Positions 33,483 to 43,287 of a stretch of DNA of 64,000 nucleotides are shown here, one piece after another. The stretch comes from Pseudopithomyces maydicus (lineage: Eukaryota > Ascomycota > Dothideomycetes > Pleosporales > Didymosphaeriaceae), in contig JANTUC010000006.1 of NCBI GenBank assembly GCA_026873275.1, positions 372,001 through 436,000 on the forward strand. The letters are read 5' to 3'. Numbering within the stretch: the first letter of the stretch is position 1; each line of letters opens with the position of its first letter. The position numbers and the translations under genes are program-made. Below the pieces are notes generated by a model that was not told where the DNA came from, searched no databases, and worked only from the letters and a program-made list of their open reading frames with translations.

Positions 33483-34697
33483 ATGAGCAAAATCATTGCT
33501 GTAATTGGCGCTACCGGTGCTCAAGGTGGAAGCGTCGCCGAGCAATTCTTAAAGCTCGACGGCTGGCAAGTCCGTGCCATCACACGGAACGCCGACAGCG
33601 ATAAAGCAAAAGCTCTTGCATCCAAAGGTGCTGAGGTTGTGACTGCCGACTGTTGGGATGAAGCATCTCTTATCAAAGCATTCGAGGTACGTTTGCCCCG
33701 CTTCCTCTTCCGGATGCTGCAGGCTCTCGTATCTGACGCCCGATAGGGAGCTACCGCCATATTTGCTGTAACCAGCTTTTTTGAGGTCCTTTTCAGAGTC
33801 GCTAAAGGTTCACCAGACGAGGCTGCTATCAAGGAAGCTGAGCTAGCAAAGACCATTGCTCGAGCTGCTGCGAGGACGTCTTCTCTCGAGCATTACGTAT
33901 GGTCGACCCTTCCCAGTGCAAAAGCTAATAGCAATGGAAAATACCCTGTGCCTCATTTAGATGGAAAGGCAGAGGTGGATGAATGGATCAAGAGCGATCT
34001 ACCTGACCTCCACAAGAAAACGACGTATCTGATGATCGGCTTCTACCCCAACAACATGGCCTTCATCCCTGGATTGAAGCCTGTAGAATTTGTGAGTATT
34101 ACTTGCTATGTTACGCTTTTTTACACGCCACTTTTATACGCTGTCCAGTGGGAGGACACTTTTCTCCAGCCATTTTTACGCCCTCGAGCTAACTCAACAC
34201 CTCTTCACCAAAATCACAAATCATTACTTGCTATAAATTATATCTTACGCTTTGTTTCAACGACTGACATTCTCTCACAGCCCGGCTCTCGAAAGTGGAT
34301 CCAGATGCTCCCCACTCCGGCTTCCACCCTGATGGCTGTGTCTGGCGACATCAGAATTACCCCAGGAATCTGGACCCGACAAATCATCGCAAAGCCAGAG
34401 ATTACAAAGGGAAAACATACCAGTATCGCGCCTGAAACTCTCAGCTACGGTAAAATGCTTGAGATATACGGCGAGGTCACGGGCCGTCAAACTGCATTCA
34501 TACAAATCAGTGTTGAAGATTGTGTCAAACTATGGGGTATTGCAGGCAAGGAATTGGCCGATCAGCTTGCATTCAATGAGAATTGTCCAACCGCGTGGGA
34601 ATCTCCTGATTACATCAGCAAAGAGGAGCTGGGTATCAAGGATGAGGAGTGGCCAGGTCTTAGAGAAACCTTGGAAAGTTTCAAGGGCCAGTTGTAG
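33483..34697 (+). CDS. NmrA-like NAD(P)-binding protein
   Basis: Atypical SDR of the NmrA family: redox-sensing regulators or reductases that bind NAD(P) without the usual Tyr-Lys active site. The exons are 33483-33686, 33747-34091 and 34281-34697. The introns are 33687-33746 (GTACGT, CTGAC branch, ATAG) and 34092-34280 (GTGAGT...TCACAG), giving 321 residues. The dinucleotide motif is IAVIGATGAQGGSVAEQFL, followed by VRAITRN and a GATAIFAVTSFFE segment. The second intron is 189 nt, a multiple of three, with no stop in frame, so a retained-intron isoform of 384 residues could be made. Splicing joins KPVEF to PGSRKW and gives the family-like continuation. The function is not known. Confidence 0.85.
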
Positions 34698-35467
34698 GCG
34701 TCTTTTGTGGTGAAAGATATATGAAACAATAGCTATGAGCAACGTACGATGTGCTGATGGAACTGATGGAATGTAGAAAACTTATGTTCCTATAACAAAA
34801 CTCACAACAATCCGTAGACGTGATCAAACAGAGGTCTCAAACCAAACCTGATTGTTCATGTGTCCCAATAGCCTACAAATATCCCATGATTCGTTTCGAT
34901 CAACAAATCACTTCGCGGAAACCGACCAATATGATTCAGTCGCCCATGAGACTTCGCGGCTATGAAGACTAAAACAACCATCATGCCAAATCGACACTGA
35001 AAAGAATAGTTCAAGACTCCATTAGGTGTAAACACGTCTCATGACCGTAGCTTCCTAATCTAGAACCGCAAGTCAACATTCACTCGCTACGGTTACCGTA
35101 CAAACGCCGCCTACGCCCGGCGCGGAACAATATTTCCAAGTAAAACATATCTTACACTTTTATATAATCACCCCACTAAAGAACCGCTTAACCTGCACGC
35201 CACTACAAATAGCTCGACCGCCTAAACCCACCGAGTACACCTTCCGCTCTCCACAACACTACACTCTGGTAACCACGCACCCATCCACCCATCCACCCAC
35301 CCACAAAACTACAGAAATCGCCAATCCCTAACCTTATCGCCGCCCACCAAACACACCCTCAAGTCTTCACAACACCAAACACTCTGGTAACGCACCCACG
35401 CACCCGCAGAACTAGAAAATAAATTCGTCAACGACTAACTCCAACTAAGAACCAACAACTCACCACT
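34698..35467. other. Intergenic / leader of the first membrane/coiled-coil gene
   Basis: This is 0.77 kb. The part from about 35000 to the ATG is a diverged duplicate of 35860-36302. It contains a C-rich simple tract (CATCCACC-like, 35278-35304) and a TATATAA at 35161. No other gene is seen. Confidence 0.6.
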
Positions 35468-35791
35468 ATGGACTATTACCAAATCTTCCTCTGCCTCACC
35501 ATCCTCTGTTCTATCTACGTCTTCATCAACATATCCTACCGTCTCAGCAAGCTCGCATTCCACCTCCTCGCTTCACTTACCCAGAAGTACAATATCCATG
35601 TCAAGCTCGCTGAGCTCGAAGTCAAGTGCACCGAGCTCGAGGCTCAATATACCAAGATGATCAACTGTAATAAAGAGTTTGATGCCGACATAGAGAATAT
35701 GCTGGAAAATGCGGTTAAGACTATCGAGGGTTTGGAGGAGGTCATCCGGTTGCAGAATATTATGATCAAGATGCAGCAGGGATCAGGATGA
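35468..35791 (+). CDS. Small membrane-anchored coiled-coil protein, copy 1
   Basis: Single exon of 107 residues. An N-terminal transmembrane helix spans about residues 5-25 (YYQIFLCLTILCSIYVFINI). A coiled coil covers about residues 40-95 (KLAELEVKCTELEAQYTKM ... IEGLEEVIRLQNIMI). The signal anchor lacks a clear cleavage site, so a type-II or type-III membrane protein is likely. The start has a good context (CACCACTATGG). It is a paralogue of the gene at 36303-36806, with similar N-terminus, helix placement and LEAxY/AELE heptads. I recognise no named family and assign no function. Confidence 0.6.
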   Translation: MDYYQIFLCLTILCSIYVFINISYRLSKLAFHLLASLTQKYNIHVKLAELEVKCTELEAQYTKMINCNKEFDADIENMLENAVKTIEGLEEVIRLQNIMIKMQQGSG

Positions 35792-35855
35792 GGAGGGGGC
35801 GCAAGGGAATGCGATGGGGGGTACTGAAGGAATTTTTGAGGTGTAAATAATGAAC

Positions 35856-35876
35856 AAGAGAGTTTAAGACTCTCTT
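35856..35876. other. Perfect 8-bp hairpin between the duplicated genes
   Basis: AAGAGAGT, loop TTAAG, ACTCTCTT. The stem is perfect and lies 65 bp after the stop of copy 1, at the beginning of the duplicated leader of copy 2. The equivalent position in copy 1's leader (near 35010) is decayed. Its role is unknown; it may mark the duplication joint or an RNA 3' structure. Confidence 0.6.
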
Positions 35877-36186
35877 AGATTAAGTACATCTCATTAGCTT
35901 ACCTTCCTAATCTGCAATCGCAAGTCAAAATTCACTCGCTGTAGTTGAAGATAATAACCAAGTGAAAAGCATCTCTCGTTTTTACAAAACACTCCACCAA
36001 GTAACCGTTTGACCTCTTCGTTATCGAAGGCGACTTATCAACCGACCCGTTTGGTATATCTATTATTGGATGCGACTCGATCAACAAAACCCACCGAGTA
36101 AACCCTCCGCTTCCCACAATTCTATATATGTACCCTCTAGTAATGCACCAACGCACCGCACTCACGCATCCACGCACTCAAGCACC

Positions 36187-36218
36187 CACGAATCCACGAA
36201 TCCACGAATCCACGAATC
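36187..36218 (+). repeat. 8-bp microsatellite, (CACGAATC)4
   Basis: Four perfect copies of CACGAATC in the leader of the second membrane/coiled-coil gene, about 85 bp upstream of its ATG. It is flanked by related CCACGC and CACCCACG words. Confidence 0.85.
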
Positions 36219-36302
36219 CACGCAACTGTAAAGATAATCTGCCAATCCTTGATCTTAAGAGCACCCGCCAACCCACCCGCCAACCCCCGTTAATCCGTCA
36301 CG

Positions 36303-36806
36303 ATGGAATACCAAGAATTCCAGACGCAATCTTTCCAGGAAACCTGCATCTACATGGCCAGTCGCGCCATTCTCCTCTGCATCATCTACTTTTTCTACTT
36401 CTACGATTCCCGCAAGGTCAAGAAACTCACCGTCGACCTCGACAAGGCGCTTGCCGAGAATCGCGAGCTCCAAGCCAAGTACACTGAGCTCGAAGCCAAG
36501 TACAAGAAGTCCCTGCTCGAGTGCAAGGAGTTTGTGGTCGAGTGGAAGAAGTTCGTGGCCGAATATCGCGAGGACGATGCCAAGCAAACCAAAATCATAG
36601 GCGAATGTCGCAAGATGGCTGCCGAACTGGAGGCCAATGTGAAGGAGGATTCGGATAGGACGATCAAGCAGTTGGTCGAGGTAATCAAGTCGAAGGACAG
36701 TGTGATCGAGATGTACCGCGAGATGTTAGAAGAAAGCCATAAGATGTTGAACGAAAGTCGCAAGATGGCTACCGACATGAAGGGCACTGTGGGGAAAAAG
36801 GTTTAA
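36303..36806 (+). CDS. Small membrane-anchored coiled-coil protein, copy 2
   Basis: Single exon of 167 residues. The N-terminus MEYQEFQ parallels MDYYQIF of copy 1. The transmembrane helix is about residues 15-34 (YMASRAILLCIIYFFYFY). A long charged coiled coil follows (KKLTVDLDKALAENRELQAKY ... ESHKMLNESRKMATDMK). It is about 60 residues longer than copy 1. Downstream of its stop, DNA at 36893-36920 still resembles the last codons of copy 1 (NIMI-x-MQQ), so the ancestral C-terminus appears to lie outside the present frame. No named family or function is recognised. Confidence 0.6.
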   Translation: MEYQEFQTQSFQETCIYMASRAILLCIIYFFYFYDSRKVKKLTVDLDKALAENRELQAKYTELEAKYKKSLLECKEFVVEWKKFVAEYREDDAKQTKIIGECRKMAAELEANVKEDSDRTIKQLVEVIKSKDSVIEMYREMLEESHKMLNESRKMATDMKGTVGKKV

Positions 36807-37507
36807 GGAAACCAGGACTTTCAAGGAAGGGGATACGGCTTTAAAGGAGTAGGCGAGGGCGAGCTAGTATGGAGGAATATTATTAAATCGAGGAATATTA
36901 TGATCGAGATGCAGCAGTGATCAGAATATGGGAGGGACATAAAGGGATTTTTGAGGTGGGAGTCTTAACCAAGGGTTATGCGATCTGGCTTTATAGAGAC
37001 TGTAGCGTATGATGAACGAGCATAAGTGCAGCTCAGTAGCCAGCACGCATTCTTGCACGCTCCTCACCTGTGCTCTACTTTCTTCGTCTGCTACCGACCT
37101 ACTACCCATCTAGTATACAGATAGCCATCATGTTTACAGGAACTGCACTCTTTCAGTTACAGTCAGCCAGTTAGTCACCCTATTATCTGTCGTCTTGACG
37201 AGTGGACCAAGACAGATCATGTCGACACCAGCCCAAGGAAAAGCAGAGACGAATCCATTCAGCATAAATAAATATAAAGAATCGTGGAAACAATATGCCA
37301 AATATGAGGAGAAGGTAAAGATTGCACGCCATGCACCAACTTTGATGAACACATTACTTCCTTCCATGCCATGATCCATCCCTCATCCCTCACTCAACTC
37401 TAGCACCACCTCCCTCTCCCCTCACCACCCTAAAAAGCATATCATGCCCAACCCCACCACCTTTTCCCATGCATGGCACACATAAGAGAGAAACCGCAAA
37501 AAGAAAC
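36807..37507. other. Intergenic with a relic of the copy-1 C-terminus
   Basis: This is 0.7 kb. The segment 36890-36955 (GAATATTATGATCGAGATGCAGC...) matches the end of the copy-1 coding region and its 3' flank. The rest shows no supported gene. Confidence 0.6.
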
Positions 37508-37596
37508 TGGTCAGTACGGGGGTCGAACCCGCGACCTTGGCGTATACAAGCCAGAAGCTATTAGCACCACGCTCTAACCAACTGAGCTAACCGACC
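37508..37596 (-). tRNA. tRNA-Ile (AAU anticodon) with a 15-nt intron
   Basis: Read on the minus strand, 37596-37508 folds as a full cloverleaf of 74 nt plus an intron. The acceptor stem is GGTCGGT/ACTGACC with one G-U pair and discriminator A. The D arm is GCTC...GAGC. The anticodon stem is TGGTG/CGCCA, with loop CTAATAA (anticodon AAU). The T arm is GCGGG-TTCGACC-CCCGT. The intron GCTTCTGGCTTGTAT (37544-37558) sits at the canonical position after base 37. Internal A- and B-box promoter elements are intact. Confidence 0.97.
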
Positions 37597-40500
37597 GTTG
37601 TTTGATGATTTGATGAAGAAAATACCCACAAACTAATTTATATTCCCTTTTTACATTTTACCATTCCATCCAACATACATACATCGTGAATCCACATTTC
37701 CGTGGAGATTATAGTTTAGGTAAGTAGGTAGTGTAGGGAGTTAGATAACTTGGTAATGAGTCAGGCCGGGCAAATTAAATTGTGGGACATGGACCATGTA
37801 TCGCCGAATCGGAAGCTGGCCGCCGCACTGCGGGTAATGCACGGGGCTTGATTCGACGGTACATGGTACTGTACATACAGTGTACATGGCTAGATTGGGC
37901 CAGGGTAGGTACGGTAGGGCAGCAAGCAAGCAAGCAGGCAGGCAGGCAAGCGTGGTGGGATGTGTAAGCGAGCGAATGGGAGGGGTTCGGAAACGCGAAC
38001 GCGGTGGTCACATGGGGGTGGGTATGTTTTTACTTGGATACGAGGATGGGCGCGTTTCAATGTATCTGGGTCTGTAGGGGTGAAGCGCAGTGTGTGTTTC
38101 TCTATGCGCGCATGTCTTGTTTGGTTGTTTGTTCGATGCTGGAGCATGTATGCAGGTATGTGTGTATGTGTGTATCATGGGTACATGTGTATGCTCTAGT
38201 TTCAGCACCGCATATGTATGCAATCTCGTATATATAAATCCATGGATGTATGGAGAAAAGAACATGGGTAGGATAGATACGACACACTCGGTTCCTACAC
38301 CCCGCTAGATGCTCTGAAGGATTTCACCTCGTCTGGGGGCCGGGAGGATGGCATGCTGGTGCGCGATATACAGCGAGTGTGGGGAGGAGAGATACCAAGG
38401 AATTGATTCGTATGCCATATTACATCAAGATATCTGCAGAGGACGTGCTTGTATCGATTGTCATCTACGCACACACACTTTTGCCATGTCTCCCTGTGCT
38501 TAGAGGAGACATCGGGGCACACGGCCGTGGAGCGGCGGCATCGGCTTGAGCTGTTTCGAATCTGGATCCGGCCCGGTCCCACGCCATGCCCGATGGTAGA
38601 TTCGTTAATTGAAATGCAAAACCGTACATGCCATCCTCGTTTCGAGCATCGTGATATTGTCAATACCTCAGGTGTGACTGGATTGGGAAGTATGAACGAG
38701 GCCTAGCATGAGAAGGGAAATGGGCGTTCAGCACACCTGAGGTTTAGCAGGTCGAGATGAGGTAGCTAAAGAGAATTGGGTAAAGACAGTCTGGACAGAG
38801 TTATGACGTCCACGTTAGGCTGTATTGGGCGTTTGATCTGCGGGTTATCTTGATACCATCTGCTTGTTCATGGAACGCGTTCTCTCGACTCTTGTATGTA
38901 GGTAGGTAACTACCGGTACTCAAGTTCGGCAAAGCATATAGACTAGACGAGACGCAAGGGTCCAATGTCGTGTTCTGGTCCCCCCGAGCGAGTACAGAAA
39001 CACGGGAACATTTGCACACTTGGACGTTGGCCGTTGCATCTGGACCCAGGATTTGGGATAAGGGTTCGGGTCACCTGGACACAGGCCAACCCTCTGGCGA
39101 TATGCCCCACTAGACGCGTTTGTGTAGCCATGTGATCACCCATGGGTTGCATCGCATTGTCTCAGATATGATGGCTAGATATGGTCGTGTAAGCCACCCA
39201 GGGTGGTCAAAAGCAAAAAGCTCGCTATGAGACGGAGCCTCGCAGTCACGGGACATGGGGACCGCGATGGGAGCAGACCAACTTGCACTAGCAGAGACCT
39301 GTAACGGGAGGCCTAACAGGAGCTACCAAAGGGTAGGCTGAAGTTTGATTTGGAGACGGCACGGGGGTAGAAAGCATCATCACAAGCCGTGGGAAAGTCG
39401 GTACCGAAAACGGCGGCGGAAGAGAGATGGACTCGAGGTAACATGGGCAATATGGTTTGGATATTGGATTCGGCGGTGGCTCTGTGGAATGGCAAAACGC
39501 TCTGGGCGTGTTCAGTACAATGCGTGATGGGTAGTACGTTCTCTGGCGCAGGCTCATGCTCGTGATCGCCCCATGGGGAGGCCGGGACGACCCGAGGGCG
39601 GGTTTACACAGCGTAGTGGTGTGTTGACTGTGGCGACATGATGGATCCTCGCACGGCGGCAGGCTGTGAGGGTTTTGGACGGCGGCAGAGACCCTTTTTG
39701 GCGGCGGTGGTGCTGTCAGCTGGATATAAGCGAGTGGCAGGCAGATAACAATGGCAGTTTTGGAACGTCTCTAGTAAGCTGGCGGTCAAGGAGAGGAAGG
39801 TGTTAGGGCGTAACCGTGTGGCTGACGGCATGGAAGGGCTGGAGTGTGGGGGAGAGCAGGTGTCACATGCCGAACGGCCGAGTGCAGGCGCCATTCAGCT
39901 AGGCGTGGTGGCCAGCACGTGAACGAGCCAGTGGAGCGCTGCGGGCGGCGTGCTAGCGGAATGGTTGCATGATTATCATTGAGTTTGCTTTGGTGTGGGG
40001 AGTCGGTCGGGTCTGGATACAGAGGCAGGCGGGCGTGGAAGCAATCACGGCGTGACGGCGGTGCACGGGTGTCCAGTGAGGGTGCAGCGGGGCAGGAGCA
40101 TGGACACTGTAGGTAGATGGCAGATGGCAGATGGCGGGTGGCAGATGGTCAGATCTGAGCAGGAGCACACGCAGACGCGATGCAAGGCTGGGCTGGGTGC
40201 GGGCGCAGATGGTCGAGGGCGAGGGCGCGGGCGCGGGCGCGGGCGGTGGTGGGTGGTGGGTGGTGGTCGGCGGTGGGCGGGCGCGGGCTGGGGGAGAAGA
40301 GGGGCATCGGCGCTGATTCGCTGCCGGGGTCGCGCGCGCCCAGACCATCCGTCTTCAGATAATAAGCCCATGCCCCAGGTGCCGCGCAAGCTCGTGACTT
40401 ACCACCTGACCTCGACCTCCCTCTGTCTGCCCCCAGCCGATATCGTTCGTGAGCACTCTCGCCGTGGTTGTTTTTTTCTGTCGCCAGTTATATAGTAGTA

Positions 40501-41304
40501 AGCACGCGTGCTTGCCACTCTGCTCTTTTTGAGACCCCGAGAGCCCCATTCTGCTGTTGTGACGGCTGCTTCCAGCGCTCCTCCAGGCAGCCTGAATCGC
40601 CCGATCACGTTATCGCGAGCCATCGACCTGTCGCGACCTGCCACCCCCAGGTAAGCACCCAGCAACCCTCTGCCCATTCCACCACGTCATGGAGCCGGCG
40701 CGCAGAACCATCCACCGCGCAAGCTCGCACTCGGCCTCGAGCCTGCAGCGCCTGTCTGCTGAGCGTCCGGCGCGCACCTGCCCAAACACGACGCGAAGTC
40801 GTGGCTCGCACCGTCCGCGTTGAGGGTTGGCAGCCGAGTGATACACGGCAATCACCAAGCCCATTCACTCGTGCACCCCCAGCGCCGCCGTGCCGCACCA
40901 CGCATATCGACGCCGTCTGCTGTCTCTGCCCGTGCTAACAATCCGTTTTACCCAGCTCCTCCTGCCCGCGCCTGATTGAACGCCCCAGGCAGCACCCGCC
41001 ACCCGTGCGTGAACTGGTGGGCAGAGCTTCGTCTTTCACGTCGCCCACGGTTTGCGACCCCGTCCTCGCAGATCCGCCAGCTCCAGCTTGTCGTCCTCCC
41101 AGTCACAGGACCTAGCCTTGTGGATTCACAGCCGGCTGCATACGTCGGTCCGCCGCTTCACTTGCGTGTCTCTGTGGTCGTTATTGGTCCTCTGCCCCAG
41201 GCGCAGAACGCCAGCAAAAGGACCGCCTGCCCTTCCGCAAGGCACGACCTTACTTCGACAGTCCATTGTCTACTTTGCTCCTCCCCGGAAACCCATCCAG
41301 CAGC
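37597..41304. other. Long gene-poor region upstream of CBF1
   Basis: This is 3.7 kb with no supported coding sequence. It includes a GCAA/GCAG tetranucleotide tract (37918-37950) and GT-rich words around 38150-38220. A G-run-rich segment lies at about 40195-40300. The leader 40500-41304 is C-rich and may contain a 5' UTR intron (possible donor GTAAGC at 40651). Many short frames exist in this region but none is convincing. The length suggests a large regulatory region for CBF1 or undetected noncoding transcripts. Confidence 0.5.
37918..37950 (+). repeat. GCAA/GCAG tetranucleotide microsatellite
   Basis: A run of GCAA units followed by GCAG units (CAAGCAAGCAAGCAGGCAGG-like) in the gene-poor region downstream of the tRNA. 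Confidence 0.85.
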
Positions 41305-42239
41305 ATGGCGGACACCGCTGGCTACCCCACCGACACTTCTAAGACAGGTCTTGGCCACGAAGGTCTCCATACTAACAAGCGGAAGCGCGAGGCGCGCGAC
41401 CAAGGCACTTCGCGACCCGCGCCCTCGACGACCAACACCAACTCGAGCGACCTGAGCGAACAGGCCTTTGCCTCGCTCGCTGCACACAACGCGTCGGCTA
41501 ACGGAGAAGACATGCAGCAACAATACGACGGTGCAAACAACCAAAGCATGGGCGAGACGGCCGCCGCCGCTATCGCTCACTACCAGATGACCGTACCACA
41601 GGCGACCGAGCTGTCCTTCCAGCCACAGTCGTCGACCGGGGACTCATCGTTCAACATGGGCGACCACCACCAGTCACAGGGCATGCAGGACTTCAGTCTC
41701 GAGGCCCTCAAGGCCGCAACTTCCACAACGCGAACCGCACAGGCCACGGGCAACGAGTCTCCGCCTGCCGCCACGTCTCACAAGCCCACTGTTGGGTCTG
41801 AGGAATGGCACAAGGTCCGAAGGGACAACCACAAGGAAGGTACGTGATGCATCGATCTCTACAAGACTAATTAATGGCGCTGACGACACCAAAAGTGGAG
41901 CGACGTCGCCGTGAGACCATCAACGAGGGGATTAACGAGTTAGCCAAGATTGTCCCTGGCTGTGAGAAGAACAAGGGCTCCATCCTGCAGCGTGCCGTTC
42001 AGTTCATCCAGCAGCTCAAGGAGAACGAGCAGCAGAATATCGAAAAGTGGACACTGGAGAAGCTCTTGACCGAGCAGGCCATTACCGAGCTCAGTGCCAG
42101 CTGTGATAAGTTTAAGGGCGAATGCCAACGAGCTTGGGATGAGTGCGCCATCTACAAGCGTGCATGTGAGAACGCTGGCATTGTTCCTGATGAGATCAAA
42201 GATCGGGAGAACAACACCGAACAAAATGGCTCGAGCTGA
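41305..42239 (+). CDS. CBF1: CBF1/CPF1-type bHLH transcription factor
   Basis: Basic helix-loop-helix protein that binds CACGTG (CDEI-type) sites. In yeast it acts at centromeres and methionine/sulfur genes, and in other fungi it has related metabolic roles. Exon 1 is 41305-41839, the intron 41840-41895 (GTACGT...AAAAG), and exon 2 41896-42239, giving 292 residues. The N-terminal ~170 residues are Gln/Ser/Thr-rich and disordered, with an early basic patch NKRKREAR. The basic region and helix 1 span the splice site (WHKVRRDNHKE / VERRRRETINEGINELAKIV). The loop contains KNKGSILQRAVQFIQQL, then a coiled-coil extension. The His, Glu and Arg residues that contact the E-box (H-x3-E-x2-R) are present. 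The first in-frame ATG after the leader was chosen. Confidence 0.92.
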
Positions 42240-43287
42240 GGTGATTCTATCCAGCCTGCCGTATTTTGATTTCTTGTTAGGGTTGCCCCAGAGCAAGCCC
42301 GCCATAGAATTGGACGGGCGTATTCATTTCTGCCGGAGGTTTTTTGCTATGCGTAAAATATCTTTCGGGGCTAGTTTCACCTCCTCCATCTCGCTGCCGA
42401 CCATCTACAGTGGGCCGCCCTTGGGAGGTGTTCTGAGGAGTTCTTGTATCACATCAACTGACGCTCATTTTTTTGCGGGTGTGCTATGTTTTCCATTTCC
42501 AATGCGGTAATGTCCGTCTGAAACGACGTGTGAGGGTGATTGCCTCTTATACCCTCTTGTGGAGAAGCGACGGTGTGCTTCTTTATTACATTTAGTGCAC
42601 ATACTTTTGAGAGACTGAGAAGTGGTCTGGCGACGACTAGTTTATGACAATTCTATATCTGTTCTGATTTCAAAAGCGTCAAGATAACAAAGATGCTTGG
42701 TTTGAGAAAACAATGTCTCCACTGTCTGTCTTGAGTGTGATGTATATGCTAAGATTGTGCAATTGTAATCTCTCGACAACGAACTGCTGTTTGCTATTAT
42801 TTTACATTAATTTTATTAGAAAATGTCTCTGTCTGTCTTTGAGTGTGATGTGTGCTAACATTGTGCAATTGAAATCGCTCGGCAACAGGCTGCCGCTTGC
42901 TATCATCATACATTGACTTTATTAGCAAAAAAAATGTCTGAAATTCATTGGCGAGTTTCATCACATTCGTTTAAGCCGTCATATTTAGGTACTGATATAT
43001 ATTCCCATGTACAATGGATTGCTCGCCGCGCTCTTTACACATCGAGTCCAGCGCACTTCCTTGATTGGCCGAGGAAGAAGGCACGAGCCATTCACACTTG
43101 GCATGATGCGGAGCAGCATCCCACCTCCGCTTCTTTGAAACTGCATGTTTACCGCGTCAACTCGCCTGCGCATTTTCCCCACGACTGATATGGAACGACC
43201 CTAAACTTTTACACCAAACATGGTGGCTTCGGCGAAATCTACTCACCTTTACGCCCCTCCACGCCAAAACACCCCACACTTGCTACA
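42240..43287. other. Intergenic with a tandem repeat, no gene seen
   Basis: This is 1.05 kb between CBF1 and FAR11. It contains the 110-bp duplication described separately. The remainder shows no supported coding sequence. Confidence 0.55.
42712..42931 (+). repeat. Two imperfect 110-bp direct repeats
   Basis: 42712-42821 and 42822-42931 share the order AATGTCTC, CTGTCTGTCTT, GAGTGTGATGT, ATTGTGCAATTG, TCTCGACAAC/GCTCGGCAAC, GCTATTAT and TTTATTAG. A third copy starts at about 42933 (AATGTCTG) but decays at once. The start word ATG recurs, but frames are short and not conserved, so this is not a coding duplication. Confidence 0.8.

Larger units (their letters stand above)
35000..36302 (+). repeat. 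Tandem duplication of promoter/leader and gene
   Basis: The leader before 35468 (about 35000-35467) aligns by eye with 35860-36302. Shared blocks include AAGACTC, CTTCCTAATCT, a CGCAAGTCAA block followed by ATTCACTCGCT, and an ACCCACCGAGTA block. The two start codons are 835 bp apart. The copies are clearly diverged, with indels, so the duplication is not recent. Confidence 0.75.
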
